Source of the DNA: Galdieria sulphuraria
Lineage: Eukaryota > Rhodophyta > Bangiophyceae > Galdieriales > Galdieriaceae
Direction: 5' to 3'
Assembly (NCBI RefSeq): GCF_000341285.1
Contig: NW_005178443.1
Location: 1 to 64,000, forward strand
DNA length: 64,000 nt
A program made the translations under genes and the position numbers. The notes below the pieces were generated by a model, which saw only the letters and a list, made by a program, of their open reading frames with translations, was not told the origin of the DNA and did no database searches. This document shows, one piece after another, positions 1-11,412 of this stretch (position 1 is the stretch's first letter; each line of letters begins with the position of its first letter).

Positions 1-197
1 ATTGGAAATGATTCATTCAAGTACCTGATAATTGTGAACTTGTTATTCTTTGTGAAAGAGATGTCCAAATGCTGATNGACAAAGAAATATTGAATGGACT
101 NGAAAGAGCATTTTGTGTTTCTCANAATCCTACTTTTTGGGATTTTGGATTAGATTTACTNGANAGAATCCGNAACAGTTTCTTAAGTTGGCAATAG
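1..197 (+). CDS. 3' end of an NTPase/nuclease-like family member (partial, frame broken at 5' edge)
   Basis: The frame from base 18 to the TAG at 195-197 encodes a C-terminus with the family block N-C-E-L-V-I-L followed by a D-V-x-x-L/F-I pattern. The same block is seen at about 2,700-2,760 and 13,300-13,350. A TGA lies in this frame at 9-11, while the first 15 bases fit the family better in another frame, so there is a one-base shift near base 16, either real decay or a sequence error. Six unresolved bases (77, 101, 125, 161, 164, 173) all fall in third codon positions. The rest of the gene is outside the window, so function can only be inherited from the paralogs. Confidence 0.6.
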
Positions 198-760
198 ATT
201 CTAACTCAGTCCTTCACTTTGTGATTTGTTTTGAAGAGCAAGTAAACTTTTTTTTGTATGTTTGAAACTCGGTTACAACTTATTTGCTTTCACTCTGAGG
301 ATTATTGTCTTAATATGATACTAACCACGAAAATCAAAATAAGCCTATTGTTGTAAAAGTCACTGTCACAGTTTGACAGGTCTTGTTTGCTTCTTGTTAC
401 TTCTCAGGAGAGTGTCTCAAAGTGTTGATAAATGGGTTTTATACAAGGTATTGTATTCGTCATAGACTTTATTTATAGTTCGCCTCAAGTTGAAGGTTCC
501 TCAGCTGGTCTATTTTCTAATAGCTCAGAGAAGTTGTTTTTATATACAATTGCACACAAACCAATATCCACTCTTTATTACAAAAAAATGAAAAAGATAG
601 TTTTTATCTAAAAGGCAAATCATGTTCTTATCAAGACTTGTCCTAAGCTTCGAAAGACTTTCGTCGCTCTCAAGAGTTTGAGAGCATTGCACTGTTGGAA
701 GAAGATTGATCGATCATTGTTGTATTTTACTGTCGCATAGTTTACTTCATAGCTTACGAT
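198..760. other. intergenic, AT-rich, no gene seen
   Basis: Between the edge fragment and the first pseudogene. Several stops in every frame and no RNA gene or repeat that I can recognise. Confidence 0.5.
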
Positions 761-2877
761 ATGTCTAGTGAGCTTGAAGCAGAAAGCGTGTATGACATGG
801 TTGTAGTAGACCGAGAACAAGATGTTGGTGTAGTAACACTGCAGTTATTTAGGCTATACACTCTACGTAAACTTGGTCGCCATTTCAAACCAGTCATACC
901 CTTTGGTCCCCACCTCTTCGGAAGTGGAAAGACAAAATTCGTACAAAATTACTTGGAACTGGTGAATAATATGGGTGAAAGTGCACTGATAGGTCTCGAT
1001 TACGTTGGTGAGTCTGAGAAGGCCAACCGAAGAGGTTTCCTGGAGAAGCTGAAAAGGGCTTCATTGCTCTTTGTGGATTTGAAGGAGTTGAAGCCCACAG
1101 AACCGAAAGAACGAAACCTAAAGTGGGCAGTCTACTATTTATTAGAAAAAGCAGCTTGTTAGCAAACAGGTCTACCGCAAACAAACCCGGACGAAGCCTA
1201 CAAGGAACTAAAACTTAGGACTGATGCTTTGGTCCAGAAAATCCGGAAAACCTTAAACATTCCTTCCGATCAATATCTCCTGGTGGCATTTGACGAAATT
1301 GGTGTCCTTGACGAAAGTCTCGACGAATTTCATTTCAAGAGAACCAATGACGGTAGAGTTCGACCTTACAATGACTTTATCGGTATCATTAGTCAATTGT
1401 GCAAAGAACCCGACTTGTTTTTTATAGTTGTTGGGAAAAGTGAAGGCTTAAATATATATAATTACGTAGCTTCAGTCTCAAGAGTTCAGTTAGTATTTAT
1501 TCCTCTTTCGCCGCTTGAGAAACATAGTATCGTGGAACACTTGGAGAAAAGTTCTTCCTTTTTATTCACTAGGAGCCCAAAGGTTTCAGAAATTCTTTGT
1601 CACAAAGACTTCTCAACTAGTGAACTTGCAGAATTGTTGTTGGAATTGACTGGTGGTGTTCCTGGTTTACTTGTTCGAGCAATCAGTTACCTTTTACTGT
1701 ATAAATCATCCAACAACAATTTCTCATTATCTAAGGAAACCTTCTTGATCATAATGAATGATCTTTCAGTAACAAATTATTGTGTTGCGCCATTCTTACC
1801 TCGTCTGATAAGTCTCAGTGAGCAGCGTAAGCGCTTGTTAAGAATGCTTACGTTATTATCTTTGTATCGTATTCGATTTGATTTTGATGAAACTGTGCAA
1901 ATGAGCTCAAATTCTGATGTGTTTTTGTTTGATCTAGTTACAGATATGTGTCTCTATCGTCGATTGGTTATAGAACCAGACCACAACGAACGCTATGAAG
2001 TGTTGATACCCAAGTTACTGATTGAATATATTGACCAAGGCTTAAAGGATGATCGTTTAGAATGGTTACTTTTACAAACCCTCAAGTCTCAATCTGTTGA
2101 ATTCTTTTATGAGTCGAAATGTCGAATTTTGGAAGGTCTTATTGCTACACTGTTTTATTTACATTTTTCTCGGCATCCTACAAACAGCTCAATGTTGTCT
2201 ACTCTTGGTCAATTGTCTCGTGTTTGGAATGAAATGAATTTACAATTTTCTTCCGAATCTGCTGCTTATTATATGAAATCTATACATTATACCAGAACTG
2301 TATCAGGAACAGAGAGAATGACATTTGGAAGCAAATGAATGGGAAAGGATAGTGGAAGAAATATTAGAATTTGAAAAGATATATATTCCATTTCATTCAA
2401 CTATTCCATAGTCCAGATATATTATTCAAGTTGCATGGAAGAACGAATGAGAAGAACTTGATGATGGTGGGTATTGCTTGTAAAGGCCGATGGAGTCGTA
2501 ATGGTATTCGATGGAATGAAATTTTGGAAGAAGCTCACAAGTTTTAAAAACCAGTGCATGATCAAGTATTGACTAGTCATCCTACATGGCATTGTATGTT
2601 GATTATTATGAGTACTCAAGTAGCAACCAACGTATCTGAGGACTTGAATTATTCTAGTCGTTGTTATTCATCTGGCGATAGTGTTGAAGATTTCGTGATT
2701 CCTCACAACTGTGAATTGGTTATTCTTTCTGAAGCTGATGTAGAAAACTTTATTGGCAAAGACATTTTATCAAATTTAAGGAACGCTTTCAAATCTGTGG
2801 ATAATCCACATTCGAGAAATATTGGCATTTCAACACTACAAGAAATAGTTTCATCTCTTTCCAAAAATATTTAGGAA
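761..2877 (+). pseudogene. P-loop NTPase with nuclease-like domain, copy A (disrupted)
   Basis: This copy reads through the whole family architecture but is broken in four places. The N-terminal half carries a Walker A motif (G-S-G-K-T near 914-930) and is then cut by an in-frame TAG at 1160-1162; the same frame continues on the far side. The next block has Walker B (F-D-E-I-G, about 1285), a conserved S-R-V turn (about 1478) and T-G-G-V-P (about 1650). Relative to copy B it has a 2-base deletion near 2334, a 1-base insertion near 2404 and a Leu-to-TAA change near 2545. Reading then resumes to a natural-looking C-terminus at 2872-2874. The family resembles archaeal-type/STAND-like ATPases and Crinkler-RHS effectors; that assignment is from motif order, not a search. 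Either a pseudogene or, less likely, several sequencing errors. Confidence 0.8.
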
Positions 2878-3073
2878 TATCTCGTTTTCGTTGTTTAGTG
2901 AATGCTTCTTTGTTATCATTGAAACATTTGAAATTTAATATTTTGTAAAGGATGTGGAGTGGCTTAAACTTTCTTTATCAAAAGATTCTGAAATGAATGG
3001 AGATTACCATAACTGTCGTAGTCTTATTTTGTAGCAAACGATTTTCATTGTCCAACTTCATGGGCAGCTAAGT

Positions 3074-5746
3074 ATGCAAAGAATCCACCTTGCAGGTTTA
3101 GAATATCCCCTCGTCAATAGAGAATCAGCAATATTACAAGTTCTAAACGCTTTTGAAGCTACTTATCCTTCGGACTCAAAAGGTGTAATCCAAGGTCAGC
3201 GACCAAACGTGTGTTATGCACCCCAAATGTATGGGAGTGGTAAAAGCACTTTTGGGGAGAATTTCCAAACCTTTCTTTTGGCCAACAAAGACAGCTTGTT
3301 GCGTTATTTGAATATGAACAATATGTTTCCTGGCGTTGCAAGAGGTGAAAATGTAGGCGAACGTGCATTGGACGCTTTGCTTAATGAAACTTTATATGTC
3401 AAGTTGAACCTTGTTGAAGTACCAAACGGAACTAGTTTTCAAACGACACTTTTGAAGTGGATAAGCAAGAAAGCACTTGCCGAGTTTCCAAACGGTTCAG
3501 AATTGCTATCTCAAGTTCTTTATTGCATGAATAGTTCCAAACAATGGCTGCAGAAACTCTTGCAAGTTACCCAAAAACGTTATTTATATCTATTCATTGA
3601 CGAAATTGGAGCTTTAGAAGGTTTTAAATTCTCCAAGTTTGAGGATTTGATATACAGTTATGGACCAACTCCGGCGCACAACATTTATCGTGCCTTTTTT
3701 AGAGTCTTGTCCAGTTTGTTAGTCAGGCCTTTTGTAATTTGTGTTGTCGCAGGAAGATCAGATGCTATTATCACAAGACAACGAGATGCCAGTATTTCAC
3801 GAGTAAAGTTGTCTTTTCTTCGTTTGGATCCCTTTTCAGAAGAGACTGTCAAGTTCTTTATACAAAATACGACGCATCATAATGAATCTATTCTAAAGCT
3901 TCTTTTTCCTAATCATCCAGAAGGACACGATTGGTTCTTTAAACAAATACATAGTTATACTGGTGGTGTTCCTTATTACGTTGTTTATGTTTTAAAGAAA
4001 CTGTGCGAGACTTGTAGAATTGTCTCGAGATCCATTGATCCTTCAGAGGATGAAATCCAAAGGAGAATAGAGCAAATTCCTCCTGACTCTTCGCTTTCGG
4101 TGAGACCTTCTCATAGGACACCAGAGGCAATGACTACTTTCACTGCTATGCTTCTCGCGAGTATGTTAGAATTTCGTATTCCTATGGAAGAGACTCTGTT
4201 GGATACTGTATCTATGGGACTTGATTCCAAATATGTTCTGGATATTGCTAATCATTTTGGTTTTTATTACAAAAATTGTTCTAAGAATGAACACGGTGAA
4301 GAGATTGAAGCAAGTCTCAACCCAATAGAACAAACATTTGTCAAGTTGGTTTTTCCAAAAATTGCTTTAAAGTATATCGAAATTGAATGCTGGGATGTTC
4401 CTCCTATTCGTTTTATTTGTAGTTTGTTTTCATCCATTAGTCGCTTTGACTCACCTTCTAGTCGTGGTTTCAAGTTTGAAATTATATTTACTCTTATTCT
4501 TTATGTTCGATGGTGTTTTTGTTCCAGATTGGGTGAATTGAGTCTATTTCGGCATAGTCTTGTAGAAGATATTCCTATAAAAGTTGGGCGGAGAGTGGTA
4601 GGAGAATTCGAAAAGGATCCTATTCTCAAGTATGTTCCAGCATTGAGTTCCACAGTTGTTGGTATTCATAGTGCCAGCGAAGAAACTTATCATGTGAGTG
4701 CTTGGAAGCCGTTGTTTGAAACTTGCTTATCAAATGATGGAATATTTATTCCTACAAGGCAAAACTCCAGTGGACCTGATGTTCTTATTCGAGTAACACA
4801 AACTAGCGACAATTCTATTCTTATTGGACAAGATGCATCTTCTGTAGAGCAAATATCCATGGAAACTGAAACCAGTGCAAGTGATATTTTGAACAAACGG
4901 AGGATCTATTTGATTGGGATTGCATTGAAGTGTTATCAAATGTCAAGTCCTGGTGTTGGACGTTCTATGATTAAAGCAGAATGTGCTAAATTTTTACATC
5001 CAGTTGCGTCACAATTGGACTTGGAGAATCATAATATAATGGCAATTCAGCTTATTGTAAGCAACAAGTATACTGCAGAAGTATCCAAACAGCTGAAAGA
5101 CAACCAAAATTGGGTATTGGATAGTGGAATTTATTATGAAGACCATAACAATCATATTGTCTCTAGTCCTATCAATTCTGCGACAAAACCACAGAATACA
5201 AGGGAAGAATGGCTATGGATTCCTCCTCATTGTCAAGTTGTAGTATGTTCTACCAGCTCTCTCAAATCCTTTTTAGGTTGCAAGGCTAGTGAAGATCTAG
5301 ATAGAGTTTTTGGAGACCATCCATTATGGTTGGACCAACTCAGACCACTTTCAAATCTGTTGGAAAATTCATTGATAGACCTGTTGAGTCGTGCACCATT
5401 TGAGCAGTCTTCTGAGAGGAATATTCAATCCATGGAGAGGGGTAACCCAGTTATGAATTGGAATGTTATGCAAGTGGAAGAAGATACTCGAGACGAGGCG
5501 ACTACTTCTTCGCTTAGTTTGGTGCAACAAAATCCATTTGACTGGATGAACTTTTTGAAAGCATATTGTCATTTAAATGAGGAAGAAGCGAGTAAATGTT
5601 ATGAATGCCTTTGGACTTTTTCAGAGCGAGACATTGGATTCATAAGTTCGGATATATTGCAACAAGTTGGTATCGATGATACGTTGTTGCGAGTCAAGGT
5701 TCTTACTGGTATGAGAAATTATGTGAGAAACAATCCTCCAACTTGA
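3074..5746 (+). CDS. intact P-loop NTPase with degenerate PD-(D/E)XK-like domain and C-terminal SAM-like domain
   Basis: A single uninterrupted 890-residue frame starting at an ATG. Residues 54-59 form Walker A (GSGKST), residues about 174-180 Walker B (F-I-D-E-I-G), a conserved S-R-V lies near 241 and T-G-G-V-P near 295; together these suggest an AAA/STAND-type ATPase module. Around residue 568 a P-D-V-L strand is followed near 615 by G-I-A-L-K and a helix. That resembles a PD-(D/E)XK nuclease core, but the expected acidic or Gln residue before x-K is Ala. Residues about 818-885 (D-W-x-x-F-L ... V-G-I-D-D ... V-K-V-L) look like a SAM domain. It sits 199 bp downstream of copy A and is a divergent paralog of it. 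Known relatives, by memory, are the expanded archaeal-ATPase family of Galdieria and Crinkler/RHS-type NTPase-nuclease proteins. Substrate and role are unknown. It is the only undamaged member in the window. Confidence 0.75.
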   Translation: MQRIHLAGLEYPLVNRESAILQVLNAFEATYPSDSKGVIQGQRPNVCYAPQMYGSGKSTFGENFQTFLLANKDSLLRYLNMNNMFPGVARGENVGERALDALLNETLYVKLNLVEVPNGTSFQTTLLKWISKKALAEFPNGSELLSQVLYCMNSSKQWLQKLLQVTQKRYLYLFIDEIGALEGFKFSKFEDLIYSYGPTPAHNIYRAFFRVLSSLLVRPFVICVVAGRSDAIITRQRDASISRVKLSFLRLDPFSEETVKFFIQNTTHHNESILKLLFPNHPEGHDWFFKQIHSYTGGVPYYVVYVLKKLCETCRIVSRSIDPSEDEIQRRIEQIPPDSSLSVRPSHRTPEAMTTFTAMLLASMLEFRIPMEETLLDTVSMGLDSKYVLDIANHFGFYYKNCSKNEHGEEIEASLNPIEQTFVKLVFPKIALKYIEIECWDVPPIRFICSLFSSISRFDSPSSRGFKFEIIFTLILYVRWCFCSRLGELSLFRHSLVEDIPIKVGRRVVGEFEKDPILKYVPALSSTVVGIHSASEETYHVSAWKPLFETCLSNDGIFIPTRQNSSGPDVLIRVTQTSDNSILIGQDASSVEQISMETETSASDILNKRRIYLIGIALKCYQMSSPGVGRSMIKAECAKFLHPVASQLDLENHNIMAIQLIVSNKYTAEVSKQLKDNQNWVLDSGIYYEDHNNHIVSSPINSATKPQNTREEWLWIPPHCQVVVCSTSSLKSFLGCKASEDLDRVFGDHPLWLDQLRPLSNLLENSLIDLLSRAPFEQSSERNIQSMERGNPVMNWNVMQVEEDTRDEATTSSLSLVQQNPFDWMNFLKAYCHLNEEEASKCYECLWTFSERDIGFISSDILQQVGIDDTLLRVKVLTGMRNYVRNNPPT

Positions 5747-6620
5747 AATGTTCTATATTCCTTCTCACAAATAAATATTCAAGTCTTGTGTATTCATAGC
5801 TTTTCTAACGCAAATGTCCTTTCGTTGAATCCGAAACATTTCAACGAAAGAAAACGCCATTCATTAACTGTGATATAAGAACAATACTTAACATTGTTTT
5901 GAGCAACTCTAATCTATGCAACATGGACTCACAATCCGGTAATGCAAAACAATATTGAAATATCCATGTATTTGCAGTAGATAAGATGAGGATGAACTTT
6001 CATCTTCTGAGCCATTTAGATAGAACCAATGATTTGACTTGGCTCATATTCTGGAATATATTTGGGTGTTTCTACTTGTTGCAAAAGTGAAAATTTTTTT
6101 TAAGAGCACTGTTTGATCTCTTGAAAGAGGTTTGAATGTCTAAAAGAGAAAACACTTGGAAAATATCTCCTTCAAGTTATGCATATCTCATAAAGGGATG
6201 AGTCTCAAGTTTTCTTTTTTTGAAGATAGGTGAAATATTTCAGGATAAGAAAGACCTGTAAGCTGTCTCAAAAATACTATTTTTTGAGGTGGTCTACGGT
6301 GAGTAGGTTGACTATACGAAGCTGACCAAAGGATATAAAATCTTGCGCTGATAGATGGATACACATTCTACTTATGATAAGAAGGATTGAAGGTCAAGAG
6401 TTACAATTATCTTGGTTCGATCGCAACATGAACAATCAATCATATGATAGTTTTGAACTTAAGTGGAAGTTTTAACAGTTTCCTTTCCTTGCACGGATAA
6501 TTCGAGATTCGCTTCTATCTTCTATTATGAAAAGAAATATTCTTCATTTTCCAAAATTTCCAACAGTATTTTCTCTTGCTCGATGAAGAACATCTGACAA
6601 AACCGAGTTTTATCTAATAT
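5747..6620. other. intergenic, no gene seen
   Basis: AT-rich, stop-dense on both strands. Includes A/T homopolymer runs but no recognisable gene, RNA or repeat. Confidence 0.5.
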
Positions 6621-6624
6621 GCCA

Positions 6625-6995
6625 AATAGCACATGAAATATCCCCAATCTTCCCCACAGTCGCCTTTAGGCGAGCACCTCTGCAATTGCCCCGCATCCCC
6701 CCTTTCCCCATCCATTTTCCCCCACCGAAATTTCCCTCCCATTTCCAAATGGGCCCATTCTTCCCCAGCCCGCCACAATGGCAATTTCAAATCACGATCA
6801 CCTTGGGGTTGGCCCCCAATTGGCCATTTCCCCACCCATTTTCCCCTTGGCAATTTCCCCACTCTCTCCCATTCCCAATTTACCCATTCTTTCCCACCCC
6901 ACACCCATAATGGCAATTTTCAAATCAAAATTGCGCGGGCCCATTCCCAATCGGCCACTCTTTCCAAGTTGCCCACATTTCCCATTAGCAGAAAA
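6625..6995. repeat. C-rich degenerate minisatellite-like tract
   Basis: A compositional island made mostly of variants of C-A-T-T-T-C-C-C-C and C-C-C-A-T-T-T-T-C-C-C-C on the plus strand. A longer unit recurs imperfectly: an A-A-T-G-G-C-A-A-T-T-T block at about 6777 returns at about 6909, and a G-G-G-C-C-C-A-T-T-C block at about 6751 returns at about 6938. The minus strand is therefore rich in GGGGAAAT and AATGGG runs, which could form G-quadruplexes. The open frames through it are low-complexity artefacts. It is unlike anything else in the window in base composition. Confidence 0.65.
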
Positions 6996-8149
6996 ATCAG
7001 TAAAAAGTGTGTATATAGCAATATACATATATATTGGTGCTCAACTTATTATGCAGAATCAGACCAAATGGAAACAACAAAATCTTCATTTTACAGTATA
7101 CCAATATGATTCAACATTGGGTCAATTCTGGAAACAACAGACTCAAACGAGTTTCGGTCAACGATCTGTTTACTATTAAAAGCAATTTACAACTGTCAGT
7201 GAAAGAATGTGGGGATTTTCTCTCGTTATGATTCTTGTCAAGCAAACTATCAACTAGATTGTTCTCTGTGTCTTTAGATGAAAGAATACTAATACTCGTT
7301 GGTATTTAGTCTGTCAACTCTACTTGGGTAAATTCTTTCAATAAATCCATACAATCGTGAAGCAATCGGTATTAAATAGACTATAAAGGATATATAAGCC
7401 CTATATGAACCAAAGTCTAGGGTATAACGACTCTTCTTATGCGACAGAGAGGTTTCGAGTGTCACGATAAAAGATCTTGATGAGCTAAAGAACTCATAAT
7501 AGACGGACAACCCAGTGTGGTTCAAACAATTCATTTCATTCTGTTAGCAGTATCCAATCCAGTCCGTATTCAGCTTGAGAATGCAAAATGAAACTACTCC
7601 TATTTATATCACTTACCTTGTATATATATCTTTTTCTATGTACAACTTGTCTTTGACCCGCAAATCAACAATCTATCTAAAGTGAATTCTTAGATCACCT
7701 TTTTGAATAGAATTGACCTACTACTATTCCTCAAATACTGGAATCAGTCAATTTCACAAGCCCAAGTGCAATTATTTGTCAGTTGATAAATAAATAGGCT
7801 AGTATGACACAAAGCAACCAATTAATCAATAAATCGAATCAACACAAGCCAAACTCAATTCTTCATCCATAAAGATAACAAAGAGTCTGTTGTGCAAATG
7901 ACCATGAGCCACTGAAGGCTGTACCAGGTGATCAACTTGAATGTAATAGCTTGACATAACAAAGATAAGAGACAACTTTTTTCACCAAAGGAAGTACACG
8001 GACATAACCATATGTCTCAGCATGACTTGAAGTAGTAACAATCAAAGATTATGATCAAAGTACTTCTTCTTCAATCTTCTCAAGTTGTCATGTGGATTCA
8101 AATCTTTCAAACATCATAAAACCGAATGTTTGCGTTCTTCTATCTAAAT

Positions 8150-10560
8150 AGGAATGATCTTTAAAGTTGCCTAGCATACAGTTCCGTCCAATTCAGTTGA
8201 ACTATCTCGTATGCATATGATTCGGTAGTTAACTGCGACATTATATATGTCCCACTATCAAATCAATCTTTGATGGAACAGATTGGAGTCAAGTGAATTC
8301 TATCAACACTATATGAGTCATAGCCATAAAACTTGATAGTTTCGCCGATAACAAGGCTTCTATGAAACTAAGTTGCAGGGTGAGCTGTATGATAAACAGT
8401 GGAAAAAAAAGGTTAATGGTAAATTCAAATAGCATATATATAATAGGTACTCTTCAAATACAGTATTCATAACAAGAATATGAATTCATATGGACAAGGT
8501 CAAGTCATTCTATTTGACACCAAGTTCAATAGAAATATAGCCAAGATACATTAAAGCCCTCTCTCGACAACTTAAAATTGACCTTATCACTAGGCATAAA
8601 TGATATGACAAAAACCAAAGGTACTCTATTTATGACCGACTCATGTAATTCTATAGGTAAGGCTCCATAAACAAGAGAATGAATGGTGCTTGAAGAAACA
8701 ATAAACTACTCTTTATCCGATGACATTGATCTGATTCTCTCAAGCAAAGCAATTGGTCTATTCACTAATTTGATAGTTGATTGCTCTATTTTGTAAAATT
8801 ACTTGTTTCCACTCAATACAGTTTAAACTCGGTTCAACATAGCCGAAACTATGATCTTTTAAAATCAGTTGAATTCAAACTGATTCCTGGACACTAGCTC
8901 ATATCCCTATTGTCTCTAGTCTTGTTGATTAGATAGAAAAATATATCCGTTCCACAATTGAGGGATGCAATGAATTTACAATATAGCGAAATAGAGTGGA
9001 CGTAAAACACCAATCACAATTCTAAATAAATGAGGAACATCAAAGAACTAGTATGTTTACGACTCTTCGAGAATAATGCTGTAGTGAGAAGTGTTGTCCT
9101 ATCTCTTCTAAGAGTTGCTGTTATTGTTGTCGTCAAATGTGCAAATCAGATAGTAAATTCTGCTTTTATAATCATTTCTGCCAGTTTGTACCAAGACCTC
9201 AATAATTTTTGCAATGAAATAAATACAAGCAACTTCTTTCCGGTCAAGTTGTTGATTGACATAAGATTGATTAGTTTGAATCTAAAACCATTCGTCGAGT
9301 ATGATGAGGAGCGGTATCCTTCTTCATGGAATAATAGTATCGAGATCAAGTCGAATCATAAGCTTGATATTGTTCTTCCTATAAATGTTATTGTATAAAC
9401 TTTCCAAACTAGTAAAGAAAGTTATAGCTATATAGAGAAAAATATCTACAAAGATGCAAATAATGATTCTGCAAGTAAGATTGGGTATTCCTTGCTTTAT
9501 TCTACACTTTGCCTTTTCGAATAAAAATTTGATTGGCTTCTATCAGTGAGAATTGTATATATTCATTTTTGATAAAAAAAAGAATAGGAAGAATAGAGTC
9601 AGTGTGAAAAGGATAAAGAATGCCTAAGTAATCAGGTCTTTGAAGCATTGGGCAATTTGTAACGATTAGATATGCCATGAAATAACATACACTAACCATT
9701 TTGCTTCAACAGCCTATTTCTTACTTTATGGTGTTCAAATACAGGTCATGCATATCAGTAAAATGGATAAACAAAACAAAGTACCATAAACGTTCTACTG
9801 TTACCAGTATGAGGTACTGTAGAGAATTCGTTTTCTACTAGTGACGACCAGAATATCGTTGATGTTTCTAGTGAGAATCAAATTCAAGAATTTTTGCTCA
9901 TAACACTATCTCTGTAGTCTATTAAACTAGAGAGACATTTCTTTCTTTTTTCACTTCTTATCTTTCACCATCTATTTTCTTCCAAAGCAAATTGTGTATT
10001 TTTTTGTTCAGCGAGTTGTATAAAAGTTGAAATGAAAGGAATCATTTCCTTCATCTTGTACAATAAAACATATAAGCATGACTAGAGATTCAATAGCTTG
10101 TATCAGCAAGGTTACGTTGCTTCTTTTTGCGGCTCCTTTGTGACCAATCGTCTACAATCTAGTTGAATCTTCTTCTAAATCAAATGATTCCGTGGTCTAT
10201 GAATAGTATAGTTTATCGCTGCCATACTTTATTTCAATTAAAGTTCAGTTTTTGGTGTTCGGTAATTATTCCAACTTTCTTGAAAAAATAAGATAACAAG
10301 ATGATGACTACTCTCCGACCAGTCAATACAAACAAGCAATAGACTTTTAGCAAAATGACTTTATCAAAAAAAATAATGATTCTATGACGCAAGTTGAGCT
10401 TGGTACCAAGAAAGTAAAACGAGAACGTGCTCCACCAATATTGATAGGAACAATTGGATTCAAACAAAGTTCAATTGAATTCCGTACAGATACAAGAATG
10501 GTGGATGCTGATTGAACTATGCTCATCAATAGTAACACGTTCTCAATATTCTAGAAAAAT
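8150..10560 (-). mobile_element. decayed Ty1/copia-like retrotransposon (integrase, RT, RNase H remnants)
   Basis: Read on the minus strand, three fragments appear in pol order with many stops and frameshifts between them. At about 10,540-10,200 there is an integrase-like stretch (I-N-I-G-G-A-R ... F-x-K-K-V-G-I-I-T-E-H). At about 9,350-9,146 there is a reverse-transcriptase stretch ending in L-L-R-S-W-Y-K-L ... K-A-E-F-T, like the copia Q-A-S-R-A-W-Y-K region. At about 8,240-8,150 there is an RNase H-like S-Q-L-T-T-E-S ... W-T-E-L-Y stretch, preceded by a weak copia-like V-Y-G-A ... S-F-M-P-S region near 8,700-8,600. The order IN-RT-RH is diagnostic of copia. I could not find LTRs, a gag gene or a primer-binding site, and the element must be long dead. 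Confidence 0.5.
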
Positions 10561-11128
10561 GTACCTAAACTGAATTATGGTCGACCACCTGTCCAGTAGT
10601 GCAAACAGCATACAAATATCAAGGGAAAATTGATGCTTTGCTGCAATTCGGATTCTCACCTAGTGATTCTCGAATGAATTCATCTTCGACTTGATTCTAA
10701 GTGATCCAAATAATAGTCTGTAAATCATCCTTTTAGATTAAAGACTAAATTATTTTAGACAATTCAAGATAATCTTGGACAATTCGACGCTGAATCAAGC
10801 ATACAGGGTGCCTAAAGACCACATAAAACACTGCTTCGAATATAAAGACTCTGTACATACAACAGCAAGATTTCAAGTGCAAAGGTACAAAGTCTTTATC
10901 AACTTGACAGCTAATAGTTAGTAAAGTATCAATTCTATCTTAAAGAAGCCATCTTATACAAACACTATCTAACAGAAACTCTATTGGATAACCCAACGTC
11001 CACTTAATGACAATTCAACCAACTCTCTCTTAGATACCCCTAAAAAATAACAAAGTATATTAGTCTTCCTATCAAACATATGATTTTGAATGGAAACGTT
11101 GATTCAACTTTTGTATGCATCGAGTTGT

Positions 11129-11148
11129 NNNNNNNNNNNNNNNNNNNN
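11129..11148. other. 20-N assembly gap
   Basis: A run of exactly 20 N, probably a scaffold join of fixed rather than measured size. It lies between the copia remnant and pseudogene copy B, so linkage across it is only as good as the scaffolding. Confidence 0.95.
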
Positions 11149-11412
11149 GAACCAGCACGCTGTTCATTGCCACACTTGAACTTCAAGTGAACTCGACTTT
11201 GAGGTAACTTCTTTAAGGAAGGTGTTCTGAAATAACACTAAATATGAATAACATGACCCAAAGTATTATAGCTCACAAAAGAGCTTAAGGTTCCCTCTTT
11301 GTTATTTTAAACTTATTTTTCAATACTACTTATCGTTAGATAATGAAGAGTCTGTTTCAACACAGCTAAAAGCAACAATCTCACAACTTATTCATACTTG
11401 AGAAGACGATGA

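Noticed and set aside
1160-1162. In-frame TAG of copy A as a recoded or intronic stop
   Set aside because: No GT-AG pair of plausible size removes it in frame, and the copy has other lesions, so decay is simpler.
6633-7179. Several overlapping open frames rich in Pro, Phe and His in the C-rich tract
   Set aside because: They exist in all frames because the DNA is low-complexity and stop-poor; composition, not coding.
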